Part shown: positions 53,367-61,636 of the stretch, piece by piece
Layout: every line of letters starts with the position of its first letter
Numbering within the stretch: the stretch's first letter is position 1
Source: Pseudanabaena sp. FACHB-2040
Lineage (GTDB): Bacteria > Cyanobacteriota > Cyanobacteriia > Phormidesmidales > Phormidesmidaceae
DNA length: 64,000 nucleotides
Direction: 5' to 3'
Assembly (NCBI RefSeq): GCF_014696715.1
Contig: NZ_JACJQO010000012.1
Span: forward strand, 62,001-126,000
Made by a program: the position numbers and the translations under genes
Notes under the pieces: generated by a model
The model's database searches: none
Told to the model about the DNA's origin: nothing
Seen by the model: the letters and a program-made list of their open reading frames with translations, nothing else

Positions 53367-54110
53367 TTAGCATCCTGACTGTGCTGTTGTGGGAGGCAAT
53401 TTGAGCGCCTGCTCTAGCCAAGTACAGATGAAGTCAGCAGCCGTAGTTGGCGTTCTTGCTAGACTCCATTTGGCCAAGCTGGGATCAGTACCCTGTCCCT
53501 GCTGCTGATTTGCCAGATCTAGAGCAGCAGGGCGAATTCTCTGAGAGCCGTTCTCTAAAGGCCAGTCCTTTGACCAGTCTTCAGCAATTGCTTTCTTACC
53601 CACCACCTGCCAGCCCAACGCCTCGTGGGGGCTACGCCAAAGATCGAGGTGGGAAACGGGCGGGTCAGCGTAAAAGTCAGTGTGCTGACTGCCCAGAAGC
53701 GCTGAAGTTTCGTGGGTAAATCGATCGTGGCTGAGACGGTAAACCGGGAAAGGCTCTGCCAGGGCTACTCCCCAACCATCGACAGCAAACAGAGCGCCAA
53801 CGCTGCCCCCAAGGGCATACCAGTGGCGGGCCGCCGCTACTGCGCCCAAACAGCCTGCGCTAAAGGACAGGAAGAAGAGGTTAACCGCTGGCGCAGCCTG
53901 GCGCAACTCCGGGTCAGTAACCCCGAGAGCCGCCGCTAAAAATTGCCGTACTTGGTAGCCCGAAAGCACACTCCAAGGAGACTCTTGAGTGGGCATGATC
54001 TGGATTGACAAACTTCGAAATACAGGGTTGCAGGTGAGGCTACGTAGCAGCGATTGAGTCAGCGCGGGATCATGAAATCCTGGGCAAACAATGAGGTGGT
54101 TTTCATCCAT
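53367..54110 (-). CDS. Hypothetical protein with alpha/beta-hydrolase-like features
   Basis: 247 residues, no signal peptide. It starts MDENHLIVCPGFHDPALTQSL, a strand and loop like the oxyanion region of alpha/beta hydrolases. A nucleophile-elbow-like FFLSFSAGCLGAVAA follows near residue 82 (S-x-S-A-G rather than the classic G-x-S-x-G), then GALFAVDGWGV. A late catalytic His would be expected near HTDFYADPPVSHLDLW but cannot be fixed. Activity is therefore uncertain; a lipase/esterase-like fold with altered site is my best reading. It is between ilvB and an AT-rich gap. Confidence 0.5.
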   Translation of the reverse strand: MDENHLIVCPGFHDPALTQSLLRSLTCNPVFRSLSIQIMPTQESPWSVLSGYQVRQFLAAALGVTDPELRQAAPAVNLFFLSFSAGCLGAVAAARHWYALGGSVGALFAVDGWGVALAEPFPVYRLSHDRFTHETSALLGSQHTDFYADPPVSHLDLWRSPHEALGWQVVGKKAIAEDWSKDWPLENGSQRIRPAALDLANQQQGQGTDPSLAKWSLARTPTTAADFICTWLEQALKLPPTTAQSGC

Positions 54111-54632
54111 CAGTTGAGTGAATCTTTACATCAGCAGGAACAAAGCTCTGAGACTCCATGAACTTAGATTTCAGCAAGTTTATTTTTGCGTAAATCTAGT
54201 TTTTATTAGATACAAAAAATTAGCTTTTATCTACAACTAGAGATAAGACGGTACAGGCTTCGACTGAAAATTAAAGCCGTTTTGAAGCCCAAGATAAAGG
54301 TAGCGTTTTTCCGATTATGTAGGATTTGACTTACCAAAGAGCCTTTTATTAATGCTTTTTACCGCGATCCCTGTCCTGTTCACAGCAAAAGCTCTTTCAA
54401 GACCCATCAAGAGGGATTTGGTATAGAGGGTTACAAGTTGACCTGGAAATCGCTGCTGAATTCGCTGTTTTGAATTCGAGTTAACGGAGCTATGGCTTTC
54501 ATTGGCTCCATTCTAGTTTAGTGCAGAAGCTTTCTCAAACAAGGTATAGAAGCCGATACAACGCTTGAGTTTTGCTGATTGTCTTTGTCTTAAACAACGT
54601 TACTGATGCCCTGACTGGGCTGGAGATCCAAA
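54111..54632. other. AT-rich intergenic region
   Basis: 522 bases upstream of two divergent genes, clearly richer in A and T than neighbouring genes (for example 54175-54240). I find no RNA gene, repeat or small protein. It may hold promoters, none of which I could pin down. Confidence 0.4.
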
Positions 54633-54989
54633 ATGTCGCAAACTATTGTCAACCTGGCTCTACCAGTAGTTACGGAAAAGATTAATGTACTGCTCTTGGG
54701 CTATCCTTTTTATCCCTACCAGCAAACCTTTGCTTCCCCTGCCGTGCGTGAGCGTTTAGTGGCTTATGTTTTGAGCCGTATTCCGGGATTTTACGTCAGT
54801 ATGGACCACGTGGCTGCCTGCTCATTAGAGTCGCCGGGTAACTGTTATTCTGCGGAGCAGCACCAGCAGATTGAGCAGTTAATTCACCAGGGCATTGAGC
54901 ATTTGCTGAACCCCCGACAGGCTTGGGGCAGTTCCTCTACATTGGATCCCTCGGATTCAGCATTTTTGCCTTCTTCTTGGTTCGGTTGA
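54633..54989 (+). CDS. ComFB-like small protein
   Basis: 118 residues. The pattern LALPVVTEKINVLLLGY, a Pro/Tyr-containing turn, then RERLVAYVLSRIPGFYVSMDHV and a C-terminal helix EQHQQIEQLIHQGIEHLL resembles the ComFB domain (helix, AYALNRLPPLY-type motif, helix). ComFB proteins in cyanobacteria have been reported as cyclic dinucleotide receptors; that role is not evident from this sequence. The tail is Ser-rich and likely disordered. Soluble. It precedes a degenerate sensor-kinase gene by 169 bases on the same strand. Confidence 0.5.
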   Translation: MSQTIVNLALPVVTEKINVLLLGYPFYPYQQTFASPAVRERLVAYVLSRIPGFYVSMDHVAACSLESPGNCYSAEQHQQIEQLIHQGIEHLLNPRQAWGSSSTLDPSDSAFLPSSWFG

Positions 54990-55158
54990 GAAAACTCTCC
55001 GCTGACGTTCGGTTCTACCCATAGCCCAATTTGCAGCCAGGGCGTAGTCTCGTAATAGGTGAACAAACCTAGCCTGATTGTTGCCTTTCACTAGGCGCTG
55101 CGGGCATGCCTGGAGTTGGCTAAGCATATGGGTTGCAGAATTGGCAGAGGATAGAACT

Positions 55159-56814
55159 GTGAATCAAAACTATCCCTCCTTAAGTGAGTTATTGGCGAGC
55201 GACGAAGCGGGGGGCGCGTCTTTTTGGCCGGATGCAGCGGCAGCCGGAGTGTGGGAATCCTCGTCTTCGGCGGGAGCATCCTTAGGGCAAAAATCGCCCT
55301 CGACCAGCGATCGCAACCAGCAGCGGCTACAGGCTGAGGCCGAGTGGTGGAGTGCGATCGCTGCGCTCACTCACATGCTGCACGCCCACCTCGATCAAGG
55401 TCTTAGGGCAGACGAGGAGGGTCTAGCAACTTGGGAAGGCATGGTGTTGTCGGGGCCGCTACCGGTGCTGTGGGACCAGTCCCTAGGCCAGCGGTTGTCA
55501 AGTTGGGTGTTGATTCCCCAACCTCTTGAAGGGCTGTTAGCGGTGGCGCGACCCCTGCTGCCCGATGACGGTAAAGGGGGAGGGCACTCGTCAGAAACGC
55601 TGCAGACCATTCCGCTGCCCGCTGGTGATCCGCTATCGGCTGAGCGGTTTTGTCTGGTGCTGACCCCAACTTTTAGTCTGTCGCTGGTGTTGGCCAATGG
55701 CCCCCAGGGTAGACCCCAGTTTCAGTTTTCCTTTGAGCCCAAGATTAACCAGCAGGTCTGGCAGCAGTTGCGATCGCGCGTGGCCCAGATCCGGCCTCCC
55801 CTGCTACCGACGCTAGACAGCGTAGCCGAACCCTTTGCCCCGCAGCCTCCCCACTACCAAGTCGTGACCCAGTTCACCCGGCTACTGCTGACCCAACTGC
55901 GGCATCAGTTTAGCACCAGCTCTGCTTCTGCAACAGCGGATCCAGAGGTGCGGCTGGCTTCTTGGGAAGTCCCAGCGGCAGCAACTGCAAACGGGTTTTC
56001 CTCGCCCCCAGCCAGCCAGCCCTTGGGCCTGTTGCAGGGGGCAGCCCCGGCCGATGGGGCATCTGCAGAACCGGCAACGGCTGATGCTACTGGCCGTGAT
56101 GCAGAGCTGCTCAAGGCAATGGCCCACGAGATTCGCACGCCCCTCACCACCATTCGCACCTTCACGCGATCACTCTTAAAACGCAAAGATTTGCCTGAGG
56201 AGGCGATTAAGCGACTCAAGCTGATCGATCGGGAGTGCACCCAGCAAATTGACAGGTTCAACCTGATCTTCCGGGCTGTCGAACTTGAAACCGAAGGCCC
56301 TAAGCAGCCCCATTCAACGCTCACAGCGATTTCTCTGAGTCAGATCTTTCAGGACTCGATTGCCCTCTGGCAGCAGCAGGCCCAGCGGCGCAACCTGACG
56401 CTGGAAGTCAAAGTTCCCTCTCAAATGCCGATGGTGACCAGCGATTCGACCATGCTTAACCAGGTGTTGACGGGCCTGATCGACCGCTTTACCCACAGCC
56501 TGCCGCCCTATAGTCACATCAAGCTAGTGGTCAGTCTGGCAGGGCATCAGCTCAAGCTGCAGTTTCAGTCGCAGCCCAAGGCAGAGGCCAAACCGGCTGC
56601 GGAGACTTCTACCTGTCAACGGGCTGCAGTATCCCCATTTCGCTCGGTAGGGCATCTGCTCATGTTCCAACCTGAGACGGGCGGCCTGAGTTTGAACCTA
56701 GCTGCAACCAAGAACCTCTTTCAGGCGTTAGGCGGCAAGCTGATTGTTCGGCAAAAGCCCCAGCGGGGTGAGGTGCTGACAGTTTATTTACCGCTAGAGA
56801 CACGCAGTTTGTAG
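55159..56814 (+). CDS. Histidine-kinase-like protein with H-box but degenerate ATP-binding domain
   Basis: 551 residues from GTG 55159 (a TTG opens at 55078). About 280 residues of unrecognised N-terminal sensor region, Pro/Ala linkers, then a HisKA dimerisation helix with AMAHEIRTPLTTIRTF and His323 as expected phospho-acceptor. The following 200 residues have the length of a HATPase_c domain (LTLEVKVPSQMPMVTSD) but no Asn of the N-box (QVLTGLIDRFTHSL), no DxGxG and only a partial G2 (TGGLSLNLAATKNLF). ATP binding is therefore doubtful. It may be phosphorylated in trans. It is convergent with a kinase of opposite defect. Confidence 0.75.
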   Translation: MNQNYPSLSELLASDEAGGASFWPDAAAAGVWESSSSAGASLGQKSPSTSDRNQQRLQAEAEWWSAIAALTHMLHAHLDQGLRADEEGLATWEGMVLSGPLPVLWDQSLGQRLSSWVLIPQPLEGLLAVARPLLPDDGKGGGHSSETLQTIPLPAGDPLSAERFCLVLTPTFSLSLVLANGPQGRPQFQFSFEPKINQQVWQQLRSRVAQIRPPLLPTLDSVAEPFAPQPPHYQVVTQFTRLLLTQLRHQFSTSSASATADPEVRLASWEVPAAATANGFSSPPASQPLGLLQGAAPADGASAEPATADATGRDAELLKAMAHEIRTPLTTIRTFTRSLLKRKDLPEEAIKRLKLIDRECTQQIDRFNLIFRAVELETEGPKQPHSTLTAISLSQIFQDSIALWQQQAQRRNLTLEVKVPSQMPMVTSDSTMLNQVLTGLIDRFTHSLPPYSHIKLVVSLAGHQLKLQFQSQPKAEAKPAAETSTCQRAAVSPFRSVGHLLMFQPETGGLSLNLAATKNLFQALGGKLIVRQKPQRGEVLTVYLPLETRSL

Positions 56815-56835
56815 CCGCTAGGGCTACCTGCTTCG

Positions 56836-56865
56836 GGTAGAGACGCGATTAACTGTGTCTCTACC
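56836..56865. repeat. Dispersed-type palindromic repeat between the two kinase genes
   Basis: GGTAGAGACGC/GTGTCTCTACC pair over 11 bases (one G-U) around GATTAACT. This GTAGAGACGCGATT-type palindrome is a known kind of dispersed cyanobacterial repeat. It may serve as a bidirectional terminator for the two converging genes. Confidence 0.7.
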
Positions 56866-56880
56866 AATCGTCTTTAGAAA

Positions 56881-58356
56881 TTAGCTCTGGTGCAGCGGTA
56901 GACGCACTCGGAAGCTACTGCCGTTGCCGGGCTGGCTTTGAACCAGAATGGAGCCACCGCAGTAGGACAAAAGCTGCTGCACAATCGAGAGCCCCAACCC
57001 GGCTCCCTCGGGTACGCCGGGAGGGATATTGCGCCCTCGGTAGAAATGCTCAAACAAATTAGGCAGTTCTGAAGCCGCAATACCGACGCCCGTATCGCGA
57101 ATCTCCAGTTCGGCAAACTCTTCCTGCTGGCAGGCCGTGACCCAAACTCGCCCGCCCGCTTGGGTAAACTTGATGCTGTTATTCAGTAGATGAATCATGA
57201 TTTGACGCAGCCAGGCTTCTGGGCAGGCGACCGCCGGTAAATCATTGGAAATGGTGTAAGCCAGCAGGATGCCTCGCTCCTCGGCTAGGGGTTGGTAGGT
57301 GCTGACGATAGGCGGTACGGTGTCGGCCAGCCGCAGAGCCTGGGGCCGCACGTGTTCTAGGCTGGTTTCCATTTGCAGCAGGTCTAGTACCCCGCTGATT
57401 AGGGAACTTTGGCGATCGCACTCCTGAGTAATCATGTCCATGTACCGCTGTCGCTGGGGCGCTTTTAAGCTGGGGGAATTGAGCAGCGTCAAGGCTGTCT
57501 TAATGGTAGAGAGCGGCGTTCGCAGCTCCTGCCCGATCGTGTTGAGAAAGTCATCCTTGAGCCGCAGCGTATTCAGCAGCACTTCGTTTTGAGAAGACAG
57601 GTTGGAGGCCGCTAGAGCCTGCTTGCGATAGGCTGCAATGGACTGGCGCAGGTGTTCCTGCTGCCTTAGCTGCCAGCCTAACCAACGATCTAGCAGAGCT
57701 GTTCCGGTAGGGCCTTCGGTGGACGGTGGGCAGTACTGCTCCCAGTGTTCTAACAAGTCCTGTATAGCCGTATTGTCGGGGTGCTGCTGCGCGGATCGCT
57801 CCACTACAGCTCGAACAGATGTGGTCAGGGCATCGATCAGCTCAGGGTTGACCGAGCAGCAGACTTCTAGATAGAGCGAGTTGTTGGGAAAGCTGCCTTC
57901 TGGCAGATCTAAAGCTGGGTCTGATCGCTCTAGATTGTCTTCGGTAGGGCTGGCATGAACTGCAGACGCAGACTGCAGACGATGCACGACCAGCAGCCCA
58001 CAAAAAGTCTGAGACAGGATGATCAGAAAATACTCGCCTCGCCAGATCTGCGGTCCATCTAGCGGCAAAAGCGCCGTTCCGTAGGGAACGGCTGCTTCTG
58101 AGGTGCGGCTAAAGCTGTAGAGACGGCTGCGCCCGTCCATTGCTTGGTAGTACCGCTGAATATCTTCCTGCCAGAGCGCGCCTTTAGGAAATTTCGCCAG
58201 CACGGTGCCGCTCACCTGGTAAGTTTCCAGGAAATCGGCGGTTAACTGCAGAATGGCTTTAAATCCCTTGGGCTTGATTTGAATGACGTCTGGGTTAGCG
58301 GAGCTGCCTTGAATAATGCGTCGCAGTGAATCTGCTTCATAGCGGTAGGACTGCAT
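56881..58356 (-). CDS. DICT-domain histidine-kinase-like protein with Gln in place of the phospho-His
   Basis: 491 residues. An N-terminal DICT sensory domain (about 25-125; VLAKFPKGALWQEDIQRYYQ, SRLYSFSRTSEAAVPYGTALLPLDG). Then a coiled region and HisKA-like helix in which the H-box reads NTIGQELRTPLSTIK: Gln276 (codon CAG on the minus strand) stands where His is required. The HATPase_c domain is intact: N-box IHLLNNSIKFTQ, G1 EIRDTGVGI, F-box LFEHFYRG, G2 EGAGLGLSIVQQLL. It can bind ATP but cannot phosphorylate itself on that position. It is convergent with the gene at 55159. Confidence 0.85.
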   Translation of the reverse strand: MQSYRYEADSLRRIIQGSSANPDVIQIKPKGFKAILQLTADFLETYQVSGTVLAKFPKGALWQEDIQRYYQAMDGRSRLYSFSRTSEAAVPYGTALLPLDGPQIWRGEYFLIILSQTFCGLLVVHRLQSASAVHASPTEDNLERSDPALDLPEGSFPNNSLYLEVCCSVNPELIDALTTSVRAVVERSAQQHPDNTAIQDLLEHWEQYCPPSTEGPTGTALLDRWLGWQLRQQEHLRQSIAAYRKQALAASNLSSQNEVLLNTLRLKDDFLNTIGQELRTPLSTIKTALTLLNSPSLKAPQRQRYMDMITQECDRQSSLISGVLDLLQMETSLEHVRPQALRLADTVPPIVSTYQPLAEERGILLAYTISNDLPAVACPEAWLRQIMIHLLNNSIKFTQAGGRVWVTACQQEEFAELEIRDTGVGIAASELPNLFEHFYRGRNIPPGVPEGAGLGLSIVQQLLSYCGGSILVQSQPGNGSSFRVRLPLHQS

Positions 58357-58550
58357 GGTGCTTCCGGAGACCGGGGGCCAGGTGTGTTTTGCTACTTTTC
58401 ATCATGGTCTGTTTGAGTCGGATAGCAAAGGCATTAGATCTGCCCCGACCAAATCACGACAAATACGACCAAAGATGCTAAAACCGCCGATGGGTTTGTT
58501 TCAGAGTATCTGGTAAGACCGAAAATTTGGGCCGAAATTGTTGCGCGAGT

Positions 58551-60065
58551 TCATAAATTGGAGTACCGCAGCATTAGCGCCTCACGGGCCTGTTCGCGAT
58601 CGTCAAAATGAATTTTTTCGGTGCCTAGGATTTGATAGTCCTCATGCCCCTTGCCTGCAATCAAAATGCCGTCACCAGGCTGGGCTTGCAGGATGGCGCT
58701 GCGGATAGCGGCGGCGCGATCGCAAATCACCGACTGCTCATCCAGTTCAGCCGGAATGCCCGCCAAAATGTCTTGCAAGATTTGCTCAGGGTCTTCGGTA
58801 CGGGGGTTATCAGAGGTGACTACCACTACGTCGGCTAGCTCATAGGCGATGCGGCCCATCTGGGGACGTTTGGTGCGATCGCGATCGCCACCGCAGCCAA
58901 ACACGCAGATCAAACGGCCCTCAATAAAGGGACGAGCGGCTGCCAGAGAGCTTTTCACACTGTCGGGAGTGTGAGCGTAGTCAACAATCACGCTGATGTC
59001 CTGATCTTCGCGGACCTGCACCCGCTCCATCCGTCCGGGCACGCCAGGGAACTGGGGCAGAACCGCCACGATCGTCTCCAGCGCAACGCCCAGCTGCAGC
59101 GCCGCCCCTACGGCCGCCAGCAGGTTCTCTAGGTTAAACTGCCCCACCAGCGGTGAGGTAAAGGCGGCAGTGCCTAAAGGCGTGTGGATCTGGCCGCTGA
59201 CGCCAGTGGCCTGGTATTGCAGGTCGCTGGTATAGAGATCGGCAGCGGTATCAGTGCTGTAGCTCCAGACCTGTTCTGGGCCGAGCTGCTCAATGAGCCT
59301 TTGCCCGTAGGAATCTTTTTGGTTTACCAAAGCCCGTCCCCGCAGGTAATGCTCGCTAAACAGTAGGGCTTTGGCTCTGAAGTAACTCTCTAGATCCGGG
59401 TGAAAGTCGAGGTGATCTTGGGTCAGGTTGGTGAAGACAGCCACCTTAAAGAGGCAGCCCCAGACCCGCTGCTGGGCCAGTGCGTGAGAGCTGACCTCCA
59501 TCACCGCCACCGCTGCCCCAGCCTCTTGCGCTGCCGCCAGATCGGCCTGCAGTTCGAGGGCAAAGGGCGTGGTGTGCAGCGCCGTTCTTTGGTGCCCAGG
59601 CCAGCGGCTGTAGAGCGTGCCTAGCAGTGCCGTGGGGGTTTGTCCTGCCTGCAGCAGGTATTCAATTAGGTGGGTGGTGGTGGTTTTGCCGTTGGTGCCG
59701 GTGACACCTACTAGCTGCAGCTGTCGTGCGGGGTAACCATAAAACGCTGCCGCCAACTCAGCACAGGCTACGACCATATCGGCTAGGGGAATGACGCAGG
59801 CCTCAGCGAACTCATCTGCAGGGCGATTTTCGAGGGCCGAGGGAGACACTAGGGCTGCGATCGCACCCGCTGCGATCGCACTAGGCCAAAATTCTCCGCC
59901 ATCAACTCGCGTGCCTGGCATGCCAATAAACACATCGCCAGCCTGGCAGGCATGGGAGTTGGTACACAGCCCTTTGACCTCAGCCTCTAGTGCGGCGTGG
60001 TCTGGAAGAGACTCTAGAGCGATCAGCCTTTCAGGCAAGCAAGCCAACAGTTCACGCAGGTTCAT
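58551..60065 (-). CDS. murE: UDP-N-acetylmuramoyl-L-alanyl-D-glutamate--2,6-diaminopimelate ligase
   Basis: 504 residues. Adds meso-diaminopimelate to UDP-MurNAc-L-Ala-D-Glu. ATP loop GVTGTNGKTTT at about 110, the Mur-ligase FTNLTQDHLDFHPDLESYF block, the VIVDYAHTPDSVKSSL region, and the DAP-specifying motif SDNPRTEDP near residue 410, whose Asp-Asn-Pro-Arg distinguishes meso-DAP from lysine ligases. The C-terminal GKGHEDYQILGTEKIHFDDREQA is standard. Cytoplasmic; a glutaredoxin-like gene lies 35 bases upstream on the same strand. It is isolated from other mur genes, as in many cyanobacteria. Confidence 0.97.
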   Translation of the reverse strand: MNLRELLACLPERLIALESLPDHAALEAEVKGLCTNSHACQAGDVFIGMPGTRVDGGEFWPSAIAAGAIAALVSPSALENRPADEFAEACVIPLADMVVACAELAAAFYGYPARQLQLVGVTGTNGKTTTTHLIEYLLQAGQTPTALLGTLYSRWPGHQRTALHTTPFALELQADLAAAQEAGAAVAVMEVSSHALAQQRVWGCLFKVAVFTNLTQDHLDFHPDLESYFRAKALLFSEHYLRGRALVNQKDSYGQRLIEQLGPEQVWSYSTDTAADLYTSDLQYQATGVSGQIHTPLGTAAFTSPLVGQFNLENLLAAVGAALQLGVALETIVAVLPQFPGVPGRMERVQVREDQDISVIVDYAHTPDSVKSSLAAARPFIEGRLICVFGCGGDRDRTKRPQMGRIAYELADVVVVTSDNPRTEDPEQILQDILAGIPAELDEQSVICDRAAAIRSAILQAQPGDGILIAGKGHEDYQILGTEKIHFDDREQAREALMLRYSNL

Positions 60066-60099
60066 GTCAGCAAATCCTCACAATCACTGAAATTGGATA

Positions 60100-60384
60100 T
60101 CATTCTGCCTCACTAGGGTAGAGGCAGGTCTGTATCAAACGCTCCACTTGCGCCAAAGATGCTCGCGGAGATAGGCGAGGTAAGGGTTTTTCCTGCCTGC
60201 CGCCCGCCGTTTCTACCACCTGGCACAGCACCGGAATTTCGTACTGATAAGCTCCAAACCAGTCTTCCCGTGTTGTGATGTCACGAATTTCTAAATTAAA
60301 CGGCAGGTGCGCTAGGGCTGTGAGCTTCTCTTGTAGACCTTCACACAGATGACAACCGGGTTTGCTGTAGAGAACAAGCTGCAT
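60100..60384 (-). CDS. Glutaredoxin-like thioredoxin-fold protein
   Basis: 94 residues from ATG 60384; the frame continues to 60474 without a family-like start. MQLVLYSKPGCHLCEGLQEKL gives the first beta strand and CxxC redox motif (Cys-His-Leu-Cys). The cis-Pro loop YQYEIPVLC follows near residue 52. The family (DUF836-type glutaredoxins) is widespread in cyanobacteria; a thiol-disulfide role is expected but targets are unknown. Same strand as murE and just upstream, possibly sharing its transcript. Confidence 0.85.
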   Translation of the reverse strand: MQLVLYSKPGCHLCEGLQEKLTALAHLPFNLEIRDITTREDWFGAYQYEIPVLCQVVETAGGRQEKPLPRLSPRASLAQVERLIQTCLYPSEAE

Positions 60385-60608
60385 AGGTCGTTGCCAATAA
60401 ACCAAACTACGCTTTTTAGAGCCTGTGCAGGCTTCCCCAAAGCTGTCTGTATTCTCGCTGACGGCTGCGCCCATGACCAGTCAATCCCCCGTTACAAGAT
60501 CGGCTTTGCCAATCTCAACTTTTTGACCCAGCTAAAATCTCTCGACAACCCATTAAAGCCTCCCTAGCCTGAGAGTGCCAGAGGAACTGTGTAAGCCTCA
60601 GCAAACCC

Positions 60609-60642
60609 ATACACACATATCCCGACCGGAATACGTGTGTAT
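60609..60642 (+). promoter_or_regulatory. Inverted repeat upstream of cysH (candidate operator)
   Basis: ATACACACATAT and ATACGTGTGTAT form a 12-bp dyad with one mismatch and a 10-base spacer, ending 74 bases before the cysH start. Position and symmetry suggest a regulator site for sulfur assimilation; the binding protein is unknown. Confidence 0.4.
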
Positions 60643-60716
60643 CTGGAGTAACATTGGGTGTATAAAGGTGAAAGTCGGGTTTTTCCCGTAAACAGCAGAA
60701 CAGGTACAACATTGCT

Positions 60717-61448
60717 ATGGCTCAGTGCACTGCGTCCCCTGTCGGAACACCCTCTCTAGATTTCGACTTGGCCCCCTTAAATCAGCAGTTTGACGCTGCC
60801 TCTCCCCAGGAAATTTTGTCCTGGTGCGCCGAAAACATTCCTCAAGGGTTAGTTCAGACCAGCGCCTTCAGCCTGCTGGTAGTGACCCACATGCTCTACC
60901 GGGAAGTGCAGCCCAACCCCCCTGTGCCCGTCATTTTTCTCGATACCCTGCACCATTTCCCAGAAACGCTGCAAACTGTGGAACGGGCCAAAGCTTTTTA
61001 TAACCTCGATCTACATGTCTACCGTGCAGCAGGCGTTGACAGCCGCACTGCCTTTGCCGCTCGCTATGGCGATCAGCTCTGGCAGCATGACGTTAATCAG
61101 TTTCATTACCTGACCAAGGTAGAGCCGTTGCAGCGGGCCTTAAGCGATCTGGGCGTTCGCGCCTGGATTACCGGGCGGCGGCGGGATCAGTCTGAGGCTC
61201 GTCAGGCCATGCCCATTTTTGAGCGAGACAAAGAAGGCCGGATCAAGGTCAACCCTCTAGCTAACTGGAGCCGCAAAGACCTCTGGAACTACACCTACCA
61301 GCATCAGGTGATTTACAACCCGCTGCATGACCAGGGCTACACCAGCATCGGTGATGAGCCGCTGACTACTCCAGTTGCAGTTGGAGAGCATGAACGAGCT
61401 GGGCGCTGGCGCGGCAGCGTCAAGACTGAGTGCGGTATTCATCTTTGA
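60717..61448 (+). CDS. cysH: Phosphoadenylyl-sulfate (PAPS) reductase
   Basis: 243 residues. Reduces PAPS to sulfite with thioredoxin in assimilatory sulfate reduction. Landmarks: FLDTLHHFPETLQ, the RRRDQSEAR motif and the C-terminal active-site Cys in KTECGIHL. The paired CysCys motifs of the [4Fe-4S] APS-reductase type are absent, so a PAPS-specific enzyme is expected. Monocistronic; an inverted repeat upstream may control it. Cytoplasmic. Confidence 0.95.
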   Translation: MAQCTASPVGTPSLDFDLAPLNQQFDAASPQEILSWCAENIPQGLVQTSAFSLLVVTHMLYREVQPNPPVPVIFLDTLHHFPETLQTVERAKAFYNLDLHVYRAAGVDSRTAFAARYGDQLWQHDVNQFHYLTKVEPLQRALSDLGVRAWITGRRRDQSEARQAMPIFERDKEGRIKVNPLANWSRKDLWNYTYQHQVIYNPLHDQGYTSIGDEPLTTPVAVGEHERAGRWRGSVKTECGIHL

Positions 61449-61636
61449 ATCTCTGTTTCTAGGGTTGGCTGTAGGCGCGGGAGCAGACAGACACGGGGAC
61501 AGGGAGACGCGGGAATGCTGACTGGTTTTATTGTTTTTCCATAGGTGGGTCAGCCTTAACGATCGCATGAGGGTTGGCCGATTACTGGGGCTGAAACGGC
61601 TAGAATTGAGGGGAATCCGACAGTACGGGTAGGTTC

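Noticed and set aside
60641-60716. Possible riboswitch in the cysH leader
   Set aside because: The leader is short and shows only a dyad upstream; no SAM-riboswitch-like core was recognised.
61470-61520. Purine-rich run between cysH and mnmG as a new repeat family
   Set aside because: Only a loose G/A-rich resemblance to the other runs; no alignable repeat unit can be defined from this window.
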